From Streptomyces beigongshangae (GTDB taxonomy: Bacteria > Actinomycetota > Actinomycetes > Streptomycetales > Streptomycetaceae): a DNA stretch of 45,493 nt. The DNA lies in contig NZ_JAHKJW010000054.1 in assembly GCF_019710745.1 (NCBI RefSeq), forward strand, positions 1-45,493, written 5' to 3'. This document shows, piece by piece, positions 1 to 8,219 of this stretch; the stretch's first letter is position 1, and every line of letters starts with the position of its first letter. The notes beneath the pieces were generated by a model that saw only the letters and a program-made list of their open reading frames with translations, did no database searches and was not told where the DNA came from. The position numbers were made by a program, and so were the translations under genes.

Positions 1-861
1 GCGTCCGGCCGGGTCGCGGGCGAAGACGGACAGCGCTCCGTTGGGGCTGAGGACGACCGCCGGGTCGCTCGCGAGGTGGCCGCCCAGCGACACCCAGTCC
101 GGCGCCCACGCCCCCGCCTCCGACTGCCAGGTGTGCCACAGCGCCCCGTCGGTCCCCCGTACGAACACCGCGAGCCTGCCGTAGCGGCCGACCAGGGCCC
201 ACGGCCGTCCCACCGCTCCGGGGGACGGGCGGCCCAGCGGTGTCCACGCCGACCACGCGCCGCCCGCCCGGTTCTGCCACCGGTGTGCCACGTCGCCCGC
301 CCCGTCGACCCCCGACACCGTCATGCCCGAGCCGTGGTCCACCACGGACGGGACCCCGACGCCGACCCGCGGCGCGGCCGCCCCGCTCCCGCCCGTCCAC
401 CAGGTGGTCTCCCGGCGGGCCCCGGCCCAGCCGAAGCTGAAGTGGACGTGGTCGGTGTGCGGGCTGGCACCGGTGTACGGCGTCCAGCCGGCGTCGGCGC
501 GGGCCGCCTGCCAGATCCGCCGGTTCCAGATCATGTACATGATTCCGAAGCGGCGGGCGAGGGCGTGGCGGTTGCCGTGCCGGTCGGTGGCGAGCAGCCA
601 GTCGAGGAGACCGGCGGCGACGTGGGCCTGGCTGCCGGCGCTGACCCCCCAGTCCCAGGCCCTGCCCTCCTTGTGCTCACTGACTCCCGGCCTGCCGCAC
701 TCCCTGCCGATGCCCAGGCTGCTCGTGCCCGGACAGGCGGCGAGGACCAGGTCGCGGAAGTCGAGGAGGCCGGGCTTCGCCGTCGGGTCGCAGTCCCGCT
801 GCCCCTCGTGGGGGGCGTAGTCGTCGATGCGCGGACCGAAGTCCGGTGCGGTGGGGGGCAT
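1..861 (-). CDS. LAS/M15-type zinc peptidase with PLL-like beta-propeller, 3' end outside window
   Basis: The frame is open from an ATG at 861 to the window edge (287 codons, C-terminus missing). An AGGAGG sits just upstream of the ATG, and an in-frame stop further upstream rules out a longer start. Residues 61-70 read SEHKEGRAWD, which fits the SxHxxGxAxD zinc motif of LAS/M15 peptidases, and residues 135-141 read HTDHVHF, supplying the second histidine pair. H63, D70 and H138/H140 are the likely ligands. The region resembles the ARB-07466/VldE C-terminal domain. From about residue 165 come repeating blocks such as DGALWHTWQS, typical of PLL-like lectin propellers. No signal peptide is visible, which is odd for a presumed cell-wall enzyme. 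The exact substrate is unknown. Confidence 0.8.
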   Translation of the reverse strand, partial: MPPTAPDFGPRIDDYAPHEGQRDCDPTAKPGLLDFRDLVLAACPGTSSLGIGRECGRPGVSEHKEGRAWDWGVSAGSQAHVAAGLLDWLLATDRHGNRHALARRFGIMYMIWNRRIWQAARADAGWTPYTGASPHTDHVHFSFGWAGARRETTWWTGGSGAAAPRVGVGVPSVVDHGSGMTVSGVDGAGDVAHRWQNRAGGAWSAWTPLGRPSPGAVGRPWALVGRYGRLAVFVRGTDGALWHTWQSEAGAWAPDWVSLGGHLASDPAVVLSPNGALSVFARDPAGR

Positions 862-965
862 GCGGTGGCCTCCTGGAACGGCGTCGCACCGTGGGCGGAG
901 CGCTTCGCCACGGCTTCTCGCCCTCCACCCTCACAAGCCGCGCTGTCATCCCGGTCACACCTCGG

Positions 966-3900
966 TCACTCCCGCCGCGCCCGCCCCGCCGCCGCACCCC
1001 GCCGCGCTCCTCCGTCCCCTGCGGACCGCTCCGTTCGGGACCGTTCCCCTCCGGGCCGCTCCGTTCGGGACCGTTCCCCTCCGGGCCGCTCCGTTCCGGA
1101 CCGTCCCGTTCCCGTCCGCCCGGCTCCGGACCGTTCCGCGTCACCGTCGCGCGCCACCGTCTCCCGGTGGGCGTCCCGCGCGATGCCGAGGACCAGTGCG
1201 ACGCCGTCCTCAGCGGTCGCGCCCCGTTCCCACGCCCGGGCGTACGCCCTGTCCGCCAGCTGTTCCCTCGCGCGGCGGCACGTGCGGTCGTGGAGCGCGG
1301 CGAAGGGGGTGAGTCCTTCGATCCGGGCCCCCGTCACCCGGCGGTGGCGGTGCGCCGCGCCCAGGACGACGGCCGCCCGGCCGGCCTGGCCGAGGGCGCC
1401 CAGGGTCCAGGCGAGGGTCTCCATGCTCCAGGCCGGCCCCCAGTTGTCGTCGAAGGCGCGCTGTCTCGCGAGCGCGTCACACAGGGGCGCCAGCGCACGG
1501 GCCGGTTCCCCGTGCAGCAGTTCGGTGAGGGCCGCGCACCACTGGCTCCAGGTGTACGCCCACTGCGCTCCGGCCGCCTCGGCCTCGGCCAGGTACGTGT
1601 CGCACGCCGCGCGGGCCTCGGCCGGGTCGCCGAGGAACGCGGCGGCCATGGCCCAGAACATGGTGGCCATGTGCGCGTCACCGGTGTGGCCCGCCTTCGC
1701 GAACCCGTCGCGTGCCGCCGCCAGCAGGGGGATGCCGGCGCGGTCACCGGGCACCAGCAGCGCGTACACGCCCTCGACGTACAGGACGGGCGCGGAGCCG
1801 GCGGAGGCGTCCGCGGCGCGGCACCGGTCGAGCAGGACACGGGCCTCGCGGTGGTCCCCCTGGATGATCGTGACGAACGCCTGCATGGCCGTCACCATGA
1901 CCCCCGGGGCCCCGGGGACCGGACCGGGCAGCGCCGACAGGCCCTCGATCCAGTGCCGGGCCTCGCCGAGGGTGCTGCCGAAGAACCAGCACCGCGTCCG
2001 TATCAGGTCGACGGCGATGGACACGCCGGTCTGCGCGCGGCCGGGGTGCGTGCGGCAGAAGTCCAGCGCGGCGCGCAGGTTGGGCAGTTCGCGGCGCAGC
2101 CGCTCCAGCCAGCCGATCTCGTCGGGGCCGTACCAGTCGGCGGCGCCACGTCCCGCGAGCGCCCGGTAGTGGTCGCTGTGCCGGACGCGCAGCCCGGTCG
2201 CGTCGCCCTCCGCGCGCAGCCGGTCCGCGCCGTACTGGCGGATGGTCTCCAGCAGCCGGTAGCGGGTGGTGCCGGCCTGCCGTCCGACGGGGGTGAGGGT
2301 ATCGACGGTCGCGACGGGAGTGAGGGTCGCGACGGGGGTGAGGGTCTCGACGGTCGCGTCGGGGGTGGGGGTCTCGACGGTCGCGTCGGGGGCGGGGGTC
2401 TCGACGGTCACGACGGACTTGTGGACGAGGCCGTCCAGGAGGTCCAGCACGTCCTCCCGCGCGATGCCCCCGCCCGCGCACACGGCCTCGGCGGCCCGGA
2501 GCTCGAAACCGCCGACGAAGACCGACAGCCGGGCCCACAGCAGCCGCTCCTCCGCCGTGCACAGCCCGTGGCTCCAGTCCATGACGCCGCGCAGGGTCTG
2601 CCGGTAGCGGCCGGCGTCGCGGCCGGCGGTGTGCGCGCCCGCCGCCCCGGCCCCGGCCGCACCCGGTGCCGTACGGGGGCCGGACAGCAGCCGGAAGCGG
2701 TCCTCCAGGCGTTCCAGGATCTCCTCCACGGTCAGGGAGCCCAGGCGCACGGCGGCCAGTTCGATGGCCAGCGGGATGCCGTCCAGGCGCCTGCACAGCT
2801 CGACCGCCGCCGCGCCCTGCGGTCCGTCCGCCCGCAGGGCGGCCGCGCTGGCCGCCGCACGGTCGGCCAGGAGGCGCACCGCCTCGCAGGGGGTGCTGTC
2901 CGGCCCGGCGCGCAGCGTGAGGCAGGGCACCGGCAGCAGGTGCTCGCCCGGTACGCCGAGCCGCTCCCGGCTGGTGGCGAGCACCCGCAGGTCCGCCGCG
3001 GCCCGCAGCAGCCGCAGGACCAGCGCGGCCACCGCGTCCACCAGGTGCTCGCAGTTGTCCAGGACGAGCAGCAGGCGGCGTCCGCGCAGATGCCCGCAGA
3101 CCGCGTCGGCGGCGGACCGGGTGGACTGGTCGCGCAGGCCCAGGGACTCGGCCACCGCCCGCTCCACCAGCGCCGGGTCGGTGACCGCCGCCAGGTCGAC
3201 CAGCCACACCCCGTCCGGAAAGGCGGGCGCCGCCCGCCGCGCCGTACGCAGGGCGAGCCTGGTCTTGCCGACGCCGCCCACTCCGACCAGGGTGACCAGA
3301 CGGGACAGCCGCAGGAGTTCCCGGGCGGTGGCGAGTTCCCTCTCCCGCCCGATGAAGGAGGTCGTCTCGGCGGGCAGGTTGCCCCGCTCGCCCGGACCCG
3401 GCCCCGGCCCCGGCCCCGGACTCAACCCCGGTCCCGGACTCAACCCCGGACCCGGACCCGGCGCCGTGCTCCGAGGCGCGGCGGGGACGAGGTCGGGTGC
3501 CGCGGTGAGCATCCGCTGGTGCAGGGCCCTGAGCTCTGCACCGGGTCCGATGCCGAGTTCTTCGGCGAGCAGGGCGGTGACCTCGCGGAAGCACTCGAGC
3601 GCCTCGCCCCGGCGGCCGCACTGGTGGAGCGCCAGCATCCGCTGGGCCCAGAAGCGCTCGCGCAGCGGATGCAGTCCGGTCAGCCGGCTCAGTTCCGGGA
3701 GGGCCTCCGCGGGGTGCCGGCAGCGGATCACCGCGTCGACCCACGACTCCTGGGCGGCCAGCCGCTGCTCGCGCAGGGCGGGGACGACGTCCGCGAACCG
3801 CTGGGGCGGCAGATCGGCCAGCGGCTCGCCCCGCCACAGTTCCAGCGCGCCCTCCAGCAGGGCGGCCGCCCTTTCGGGCCGGTCCTCCGCGAGCGCCGCC

Positions 3901-4244
3901 CGGCCCTCCCGCACGAGGGCGGCGAAGCGGTGCGTGTCCAGCCGGTCCCGGGCCCCCTCGGCCCCCATGTCCAGCGCGTAGCCGCCGCGTTCGGTCCGTA
4001 CGGCCCCGGGGCCGAGCGCCCTGCGCAGCCGCAGTACGTAGTTCTGCACGGCGTTCCGCGCGCCGTCCGGCGGACGGGTCCCCCACAGCCGGTCCACCAG
4101 CGAGTCCACCGACACGGTGCGGCCGGCGTCGACGAGCAACGCCGCGAGGAGCGTCCGCAGCTGGGCCGCGCCGACGCACACGTACGACCCGTCGCGCCGT
4201 ACGACCAGCGGCCCCAGAATCCCGAACTCGTACTGTACGTCCAT
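966..4244 (-). CDS. BTAD/NB-ARC transcriptional regulator (AfsR/SARP-like)
   Basis: A 1092-residue regulator beginning MDVQYEFGILGPL. Domains in order: an OmpR-type winged helix (about 10-90), a bacterial transcriptional activation domain (about 95-240), a Pro/Gly/Ser linker (about 265-290), an NB-ARC-type STAND ATPase with P-loop GVGGVGKT near 322 and Walker B LLLVLDNCEH near 393, and a helical TPR-like C-terminal part. This is the AfsR layout; family members activate secondary metabolism or development on sensing ligand or phosphorylation. Two low-complexity inserts are encoded by tandem DNA repeats: TVETPTPDA-type units near 611-652 and an Arg/Thr/Ser tail near 1043-1073. The start has no good ribosome site but has TAGCAT seven bases upstream, so the mRNA may be leaderless. 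It is divergent from a peptide importer. No biosynthetic genes are nearby, so the target is unknown. Confidence 0.9.
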   Translation of the reverse strand: MDVQYEFGILGPLVVRRDGSYVCVGAAQLRTLLAALLVDAGRTVSVDSLVDRLWGTRPPDGARNAVQNYVLRLRRALGPGAVRTERGGYALDMGAEGARDRLDTHRFAALVREGRAALAEDRPERAAALLEGALELWRGEPLADLPPQRFADVVPALREQRLAAQESWVDAVIRCRHPAEALPELSRLTGLHPLRERFWAQRMLALHQCGRRGEALECFREVTALLAEELGIGPGAELRALHQRMLTAAPDLVPAAPRSTAPGPGPGLSPGPGLSPGPGPGPGPGERGNLPAETTSFIGRERELATARELLRLSRLVTLVGVGGVGKTRLALRTARRAAPAFPDGVWLVDLAAVTDPALVERAVAESLGLRDQSTRSAADAVCGHLRGRRLLLVLDNCEHLVDAVAALVLRLLRAAADLRVLATSRERLGVPGEHLLPVPCLTLRAGPDSTPCEAVRLLADRAAASAAALRADGPQGAAAVELCRRLDGIPLAIELAAVRLGSLTVEEILERLEDRFRLLSGPRTAPGAAGAGAAGAHTAGRDAGRYRQTLRGVMDWSHGLCTAEERLLWARLSVFVGGFELRAAEAVCAGGGIAREDVLDLLDGLVHKSVVTVETPAPDATVETPTPDATVETLTPVATLTPVATVDTLTPVGRQAGTTRYRLLETIRQYGADRLRAEGDATGLRVRHSDHYRALAGRGAADWYGPDEIGWLERLRRELPNLRAALDFCRTHPGRAQTGVSIAVDLIRTRCWFFGSTLGEARHWIEGLSALPGPVPGAPGVMVTAMQAFVTIIQGDHREARVLLDRCRAADASAGSAPVLYVEGVYALLVPGDRAGIPLLAAARDGFAKAGHTGDAHMATMFWAMAAAFLGDPAEARAACDTYLAEAEAAGAQWAYTWSQWCAALTELLHGEPARALAPLCDALARQRAFDDNWGPAWSMETLAWTLGALGQAGRAAVVLGAAHRHRRVTGARIEGLTPFAALHDRTCRRAREQLADRAYARAWERGATAEDGVALVLGIARDAHRETVARDGDAERSGAGRTGTGRSGTERPGGERSRTERPGGERSRTERSAGDGGARRGAAAGRARRE
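1025..1114. repeat. 30-bp tandem repeat in 3' end of the BTAD gene
   Basis: Two exact copies and a third degraded copy of a 30-bp unit starting CCGCTCCGTTCGGGACCGTT, at 1025, 1055 and 1085. It encodes repeating SRTERPGGER-type residues close to the C-terminus, so copy-number change would keep the frame. Confidence 0.85.
2289..2411. repeat. 27-bp (9-residue) in-frame tandem repeat
   Basis: On the minus strand this encodes about five units of the pattern TVETPTPDA, one of them shortened to six residues. It lies between the NB-ARC helical region and the TPR-like part of the BTAD regulator and looks like a slippage-prone flexible spacer. Confidence 0.85.
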
Positions 4245-4251
4245 TGCAGTG

Positions 4252-4270
4252 ATGCTATAACTCTGAGTTA
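4252..4270 (-). promoter_or_regulatory. -10 element and dyad upstream of the BTAD regulator
   Basis: On the minus strand TAGCAT (4257-4252) lies seven bases before the ATG, fitting a leaderless transcript. Directly upstream is the 13-bp dyad TAACTC-t-GAGTTA (4258-4270), AT-rich against its surroundings and placed like an operator. No experimental support. Confidence 0.45.
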
Positions 4271-4469
4271 CTGATCTGCTACGGAACGTGTGTACGGCCG
4301 CGATGCCGGTCGGTGCCCGTCGGCGGGCGCCCGTCGGTGCCCATCGGTGCCGGCCCCTCCCCACCCGTGTGGGTCGGCGGATGTGCGCCATGGGGCGTAT
4401 GCGTCGATATTGGGCGCAAAGGTACTGGCTCCGGCGCCGGGACCGCAGCGCACCAAGAGGAGGCACTCC

Positions 4470-6110
4470 ATGCGTGGAGCCACGCACGCCAGATGGGCCG
4501 TATGCGCGACGGCGGCAGCCCTCGCGGCGACGGCCTGCGGAGGCGGTGGAGGCGGTGGCAGCGGTGGCGGCGGCGACGGCTCCGGGATCCTCAGCTCCTC
4601 GTGGGGCGACCCGCAGAACCCCCTGGAGCCGGCCAACACCAACGAGGTGCAGGGCGGCAAGGTCCTCGACATGCTCTTCCGCGGTCTCAAGCGCTACGAC
4701 GCGGAGAGCGGCGAGGCGGAGGACATGCTGGCCGAGAAGATCGAGACCTCGGACTCGCAGAACTTCACCGTCACCGTCAAGGACGGCTGGACGTTCAGCA
4801 ACGGCGAGGCCGTCACCGCCAAGTCGTTCGTGGACGCCTGGAACTACGGCGCCAGCCTGAAGAACAACCAGAAGAACGCGTACTTCTTCGCGTACATCGA
4901 CGGCTACGACAAGGTCCACCCGGAGGACGGCGGCAAGCAGACGGCCGACACCCTGAGCGGTCTGAAGGTGACCGGCGACAGGACCTTCACCGTCAGGCTC
5001 AACCAGAAGTTCTCGACCTTCCCCGACACCCTCGGCTACGCGGCCTTCGCGCCGCTGCCCAAGGCGTTCTTCGACGACCACGCGGCCTGGCTGAAGAAGC
5101 CGGTCGGCAACGGCCCGTACACCGTCGACTCCTACGCCAAGGGCTCGGTGATGAAGCTGCGCACGTGGGAGGGGTACCCGGGGGAGGACGAGGCGCAGAA
5201 CGGCGGGGTGGACCTCAAGGTCTACACCGACAACAACACCGCCTACACGGACCTGATGGCCGGCAACCTCGACCTCGTCGACGACGTGCCCGCCTCCCAG
5301 CTCAAGAACGCCAAGGCCGACCTCGGCGACCGGTACATCAACACGCCCGCGGGCATCATCCAGACCCTCGCCTTCCCGCACTACGACGAGAACTGGGACA
5401 AGGCCGGCATGGAGAAGGTCCGCACCGGTCTGTCCAGGGCCATCGACCGTGAGCAGATCACCGAGACGATCTTCCAGAAGACCCGGACCCCCGCCACCGA
5501 CTGGACCTCGCCCGTCCTCGGCGAGGACGGCGGCTACAAGGAGGGGCTGTGCGGTGACGCCTGCGAGTACGACGCCGCCGAGGCCAAGAAGCTGATCGAG
5601 GAGGGCGGTGGCCTCCCCGGCGGCCAGATCAAGATCTCCTACAACGCGGACACCGGCTCCCACAAGGAATGGGTGGACGCCGTCTGCAACTCCATCAACA
5701 ACGCGCTGGACGACGACAGGGCCTGCGCGGGCAACCCGGTCGGCACCTTCGCCGACTTCCGCAACCAGATCACCCAGTCCAAGATGTCGGGCCCCTTCCG
5801 GGCCGGCTGGCAGATGGACTACCCGCTGATCCAGAACTTCCTGCAGCCGCTGTACTACACCAACGCCTCCTCCAACGACGGCAAGTGGACCAGCGAGGAG
5901 TTCGACGACCTCGTCGACAAGGCCAACGCGGAGACCGACCAGGCCAAGGCCGTCGGCCTGTTCCAGCAGGCCGAGGAGGTCCTGCGGGACGACATGGGCG
6001 CCATCCCGCTCTGGTACCAGAACGGCAGCGCCGGCTACTCGGACCGGATCTCGGACGTGGCGCTGAACCCGTTCAGCCTGCCCGTCTACAACGAGATCAA
6101 GGTCAGCTGA
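4470..6110 (+). CDS. Oligopeptide ABC transporter substrate-binding lipoprotein
   Basis: A 546-residue SBP_bac_5 (family 5) solute-binding lipoprotein. The ATG at 4470 follows AGAGGAGG at good spacing. The signal peptide MRGATHARWAVCAT... ends in a lipobox with Cys23 (ATAC), followed by a Gly/Ser linker, so the mature protein should be tethered to the outside of the membrane. The body has family-5 features: KVLDMLFRGLKRYD, DGWTFSNGEAVTAKSFVDAW, VGNGPYTVDSY and a C-terminal IPLWYQNGSAGYS. It should capture oligopeptides and deliver them to the permeases encoded next. It is the first gene of a five-gene unit, separated from the permease by a strong hairpin that probably raises its expression relative to the rest. 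From memory it corresponds to S. coelicolor SCO5117, just beyond bldK. Substrate not known. Confidence 0.93.
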   Translation: MRGATHARWAVCATAAALAATACGGGGGGGSGGGGDGSGILSSSWGDPQNPLEPANTNEVQGGKVLDMLFRGLKRYDAESGEAEDMLAEKIETSDSQNFTVTVKDGWTFSNGEAVTAKSFVDAWNYGASLKNNQKNAYFFAYIDGYDKVHPEDGGKQTADTLSGLKVTGDRTFTVRLNQKFSTFPDTLGYAAFAPLPKAFFDDHAAWLKKPVGNGPYTVDSYAKGSVMKLRTWEGYPGEDEAQNGGVDLKVYTDNNTAYTDLMAGNLDLVDDVPASQLKNAKADLGDRYINTPAGIIQTLAFPHYDENWDKAGMEKVRTGLSRAIDREQITETIFQKTRTPATDWTSPVLGEDGGYKEGLCGDACEYDAAEAKKLIEEGGGLPGGQIKISYNADTGSHKEWVDAVCNSINNALDDDRACAGNPVGTFADFRNQITQSKMSGPFRAGWQMDYPLIQNFLQPLYYTNASSNDGKWTSEEFDDLVDKANAETDQAKAVGLFQQAEEVLRDDMGAIPLWYQNGSAGYSDRISDVALNPFSLPVYNEIKVS

Positions 6111-6113
6111 GCC

Positions 6114-6156
6114 GCGGGGGCGCGCACCTCGGCGAGAACCGGGTGCGCGCCCCCGC
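6114..6156 (+). terminator. Intra-operon hairpin (attenuating terminator)
   Basis: A perfect 15-bp GC-rich stem (6114-6128 with 6142-6156), 13-nt loop, no U-tract, starting three bases after the binding-protein stop. It sits between the lipoprotein gene and the permeases, where partial termination or 3'-end protection is common in ABC operons. Confidence 0.75.
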
Positions 6157-6203
6157 CCCCGTCCCTGCTCCCGCCCTCGCCCCCGCCTACCTCCGGAGTC
6201 CTC

Positions 6204-7127
6204 ATGGGACGGTATGTGATCCGGCGTCTGCTGCAGATGATCCCGGTCTTCATCGGCGCCACCCTGCTGATCTTCCTGATGGTGAACGTGATGGGCGACC
6301 CCATCGCGGGCCTCTGCGGCGACCGGCAGTGCGACCCCGCGACGGCGACCCAGCTGCGCCGGGAGTTCGGCTTGGACAAGCCCGTGTGGCAGCAGTACGC
6401 GACCTACATGGGCAACGTCTTCACCGGCGACTTCGGCACCGCGTTCAACGGGCAGGAGGTCACCGAGCTGATGTCGGGCGCCTTCCCGGTCACCGTCCGC
6501 CTCACCGTCGTCGCGGTCCTCTTCGAGGTCGTCATCGGCATCACGCTGGGCGTCGTCACCGGCCTGCGCCGCGGCCGGCCCGTGGACACCGGTGTCCTGC
6601 TGGTCACCCTCGTCGTCATCTCGGTGCCCACCTTCGTCACCGGCCTGCTGCTCCAGCTGCTGCTGGGCGTGAAGTGGGCCTGGATCAGCCCGTCCGTCTC
6701 CTCGGAGGCCCCCTTCGGCGAGCTGATCGTGCCGGGCCTGGTGCTCGCCTCCGTCTCCCTCGCCTACGTGACCCGGCTGACCCGGACCTCCATCGCCGAG
6801 AACCGGCGCGCCGACTACGTCCGCACGGCCGTCGCCAAGGGCCTGCCCCGGCGCCGGGTCGTCACCCGGCACCTGCTGCGCAACTCGCTGATCCCGGTGA
6901 TCACCTTCATCGGCACCGACATCGGCGCCCTGATGGGCGGCGCGATCGTCACCGAGCGGATCTTCAACATCCACGGCGTCGGCTTCCAGCTCTACCAGGG
7001 GATCCTGCGCCAGAACACCCAGACCGTCGTCGGCTTCGTGACCGTCCTCGTCCTCGTCTTCCTGGTGGCCAACCTGCTGGTCGACCTGCTGTACGCCGTA
7101 CTCGACCCGAGGATCCGCTATGCCTGA
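6204..7127 (+). CDS. Peptide ABC transporter permease, DppB/OppB type
   Basis: A 307-residue integral membrane protein of the BPD_transp_1 family. It starts MGRYVIRRLLQMIPVFIGATLLIFLMV, the standard DppB N-terminal transmembrane segment, and carries a family DPATATQLRREFGLDKPVWQQY-type extracellular segment. About six membrane helices are apparent. The cytoplasmic EAA coupling loop lies near 195-225 (DYVRTAVAKGLPRRRVVTRH) and contacts the ATPases. The ATG at 6204 has CGGAG upstream. The stop overlaps the next start by eight bases, so the two permeases are probably translationally coupled and form the heterodimeric channel. Confidence 0.94.
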   Translation: MGRYVIRRLLQMIPVFIGATLLIFLMVNVMGDPIAGLCGDRQCDPATATQLRREFGLDKPVWQQYATYMGNVFTGDFGTAFNGQEVTELMSGAFPVTVRLTVVAVLFEVVIGITLGVVTGLRRGRPVDTGVLLVTLVVISVPTFVTGLLLQLLLGVKWAWISPSVSSEAPFGELIVPGLVLASVSLAYVTRLTRTSIAENRRADYVRTAVAKGLPRRRVVTRHLLRNSLIPVITFIGTDIGALMGGAIVTERIFNIHGVGFQLYQGILRQNTQTVVGFVTVLVLVFLVANLLVDLLYAVLDPRIRYA

Positions 7128-8214
7128 GCACCCCACGCCGCCCGAGGAGCCCCGGCCCCTGCCCGCCATGCCGCCGGGGCCGCACCTGCCGGGCGACGGC
7201 CCCGCCTCCGAGGACGGCGCCATCGCCGCGACGGGCATGGGCGGCGCGATGGACCTCGCCACGGAGCAGGGCGACTCGCTGCGGAAGGGCCCCGCGGGAC
7301 CCGGAGCGCCCGGGGGGGCGGGAGGGCCCGGGGGACCCGGCGGACCGGACGGCACGGGCCCGCAGGAGAAACCCCGCTCCCTCTGGTCCGACGCCTGGCG
7401 CGACCTGCGGCGCAACCCCGTCTTCATCATCTCGGGGCTCGTCATCCTCTTCCTGGTCGTCATCTCCCTGTGGCCCTCGCTGATCGCCTCCGGCAACCCC
7501 CTCAAGTGCGACCTCGCCAAGTCCCAGGAGGGCTCCCAGCCGGGCCACCCCTTCGGCTACAACGGCCAGGGCTGCGACGTCTACACGCGCACGGTGTACG
7601 GGGCCCGGGTCTCCGTCACCGTCGGCGTGTGCGCCACGCTCGGCGTGGCGGTCCTCGGATCGGTGCTCGGCGGGCTCGCCGGGTTCTTCGGCGGGGCGTG
7701 GGACGCGATCCTCTCCCGGATCACCGACATCTTCTTCGCGATCCCGGTCGTCCTCGGCGGCCTGGTGCTGCTGTCCGTGGTCACCAGCTCCACGGTCTGG
7801 CCGGTGATCGGCTTCATGGTGCTGCTCGGCTGGCCGCAGCTCTCCCGCATCGCCCGGGGATCGGTCATCTCCACCCGGCAGAACGACTACGTCCAGGCCG
7901 CCCGCGCGCTGGGCGCCTCCAACTCCCGGATGATGCTGCGGCACATCACGCCCAACGCGGTCGCCCCGGTCATCGTCGTGGCGACCATCGCGCTGGGCAC
8001 GTACATCTCGCTGGAGGCGACCCTCTCGTTCCTCGGGGTCGGACTGCGCCCGCCCACGGTCAGCTGGGGCATCGACATCTCCTCGGCGTCCCAGTACATC
8101 CGCACGGCGCCGCACGCCCTGCTCTGGCCGGCCGGGGCGCTGGCCGTCACCGTCCTCGCGTTCATCATGCTCGGCGACGCGGTGCGCGACGCCCTCGACC
8201 CGAAGCTGAGGTGA
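7120..8214 (+). CDS. Peptide ABC transporter permease, DppC/OppC type
   Basis: A 364-residue permease, longer than typical DppC because of an N-terminal cytoplasmic extension of about 85 residues rich in Pro, Gly and Ala. The first transmembrane helix follows RRNPVFIISGLVILFLVV near 95-115. The EAA loop is near 250-285 (NDYVQAARALGASNSRMM), and the usual ATLSFLGVGLRPPTVSWG motif is present. Its ATG lies inside the end of the upstream permease gene (8-bp overlap). It partners the DppB-like protein. The extension is of unknown role and is probably disordered. Confidence 0.93.
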   Translation: MPEHPTPPEEPRPLPAMPPGPHLPGDGPASEDGAIAATGMGGAMDLATEQGDSLRKGPAGPGAPGGAGGPGGPGGPDGTGPQEKPRSLWSDAWRDLRRNPVFIISGLVILFLVVISLWPSLIASGNPLKCDLAKSQEGSQPGHPFGYNGQGCDVYTRTVYGARVSVTVGVCATLGVAVLGSVLGGLAGFFGGAWDAILSRITDIFFAIPVVLGGLVLLSVVTSSTVWPVIGFMVLLGWPQLSRIARGSVISTRQNDYVQAARALGASNSRMMLRHITPNAVAPVIVVATIALGTYISLEATLSFLGVGLRPPTVSWGIDISSASQYIRTAPHALLWPAGALAVTVLAFIMLGDAVRDALDPKLR

Positions 8215-8219
8215 GTGCC

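Noticed and set aside
846..4274. Plus-strand frame of 1142 codons opposite the BTAD regulator
   Set aside because: Low-complexity Arg/Gly/Pro translation with no motifs; antisense shadow.
966..7520. A single minus-strand frame open for 2184 codons across the regulator and the importer genes
   Set aside because: Only 966-4244 shows domain content. The rest is antisense to well-supported permease and binding-protein genes and reads as Val/Gly/Asp-rich shadow sequence typical of high-GC DNA.
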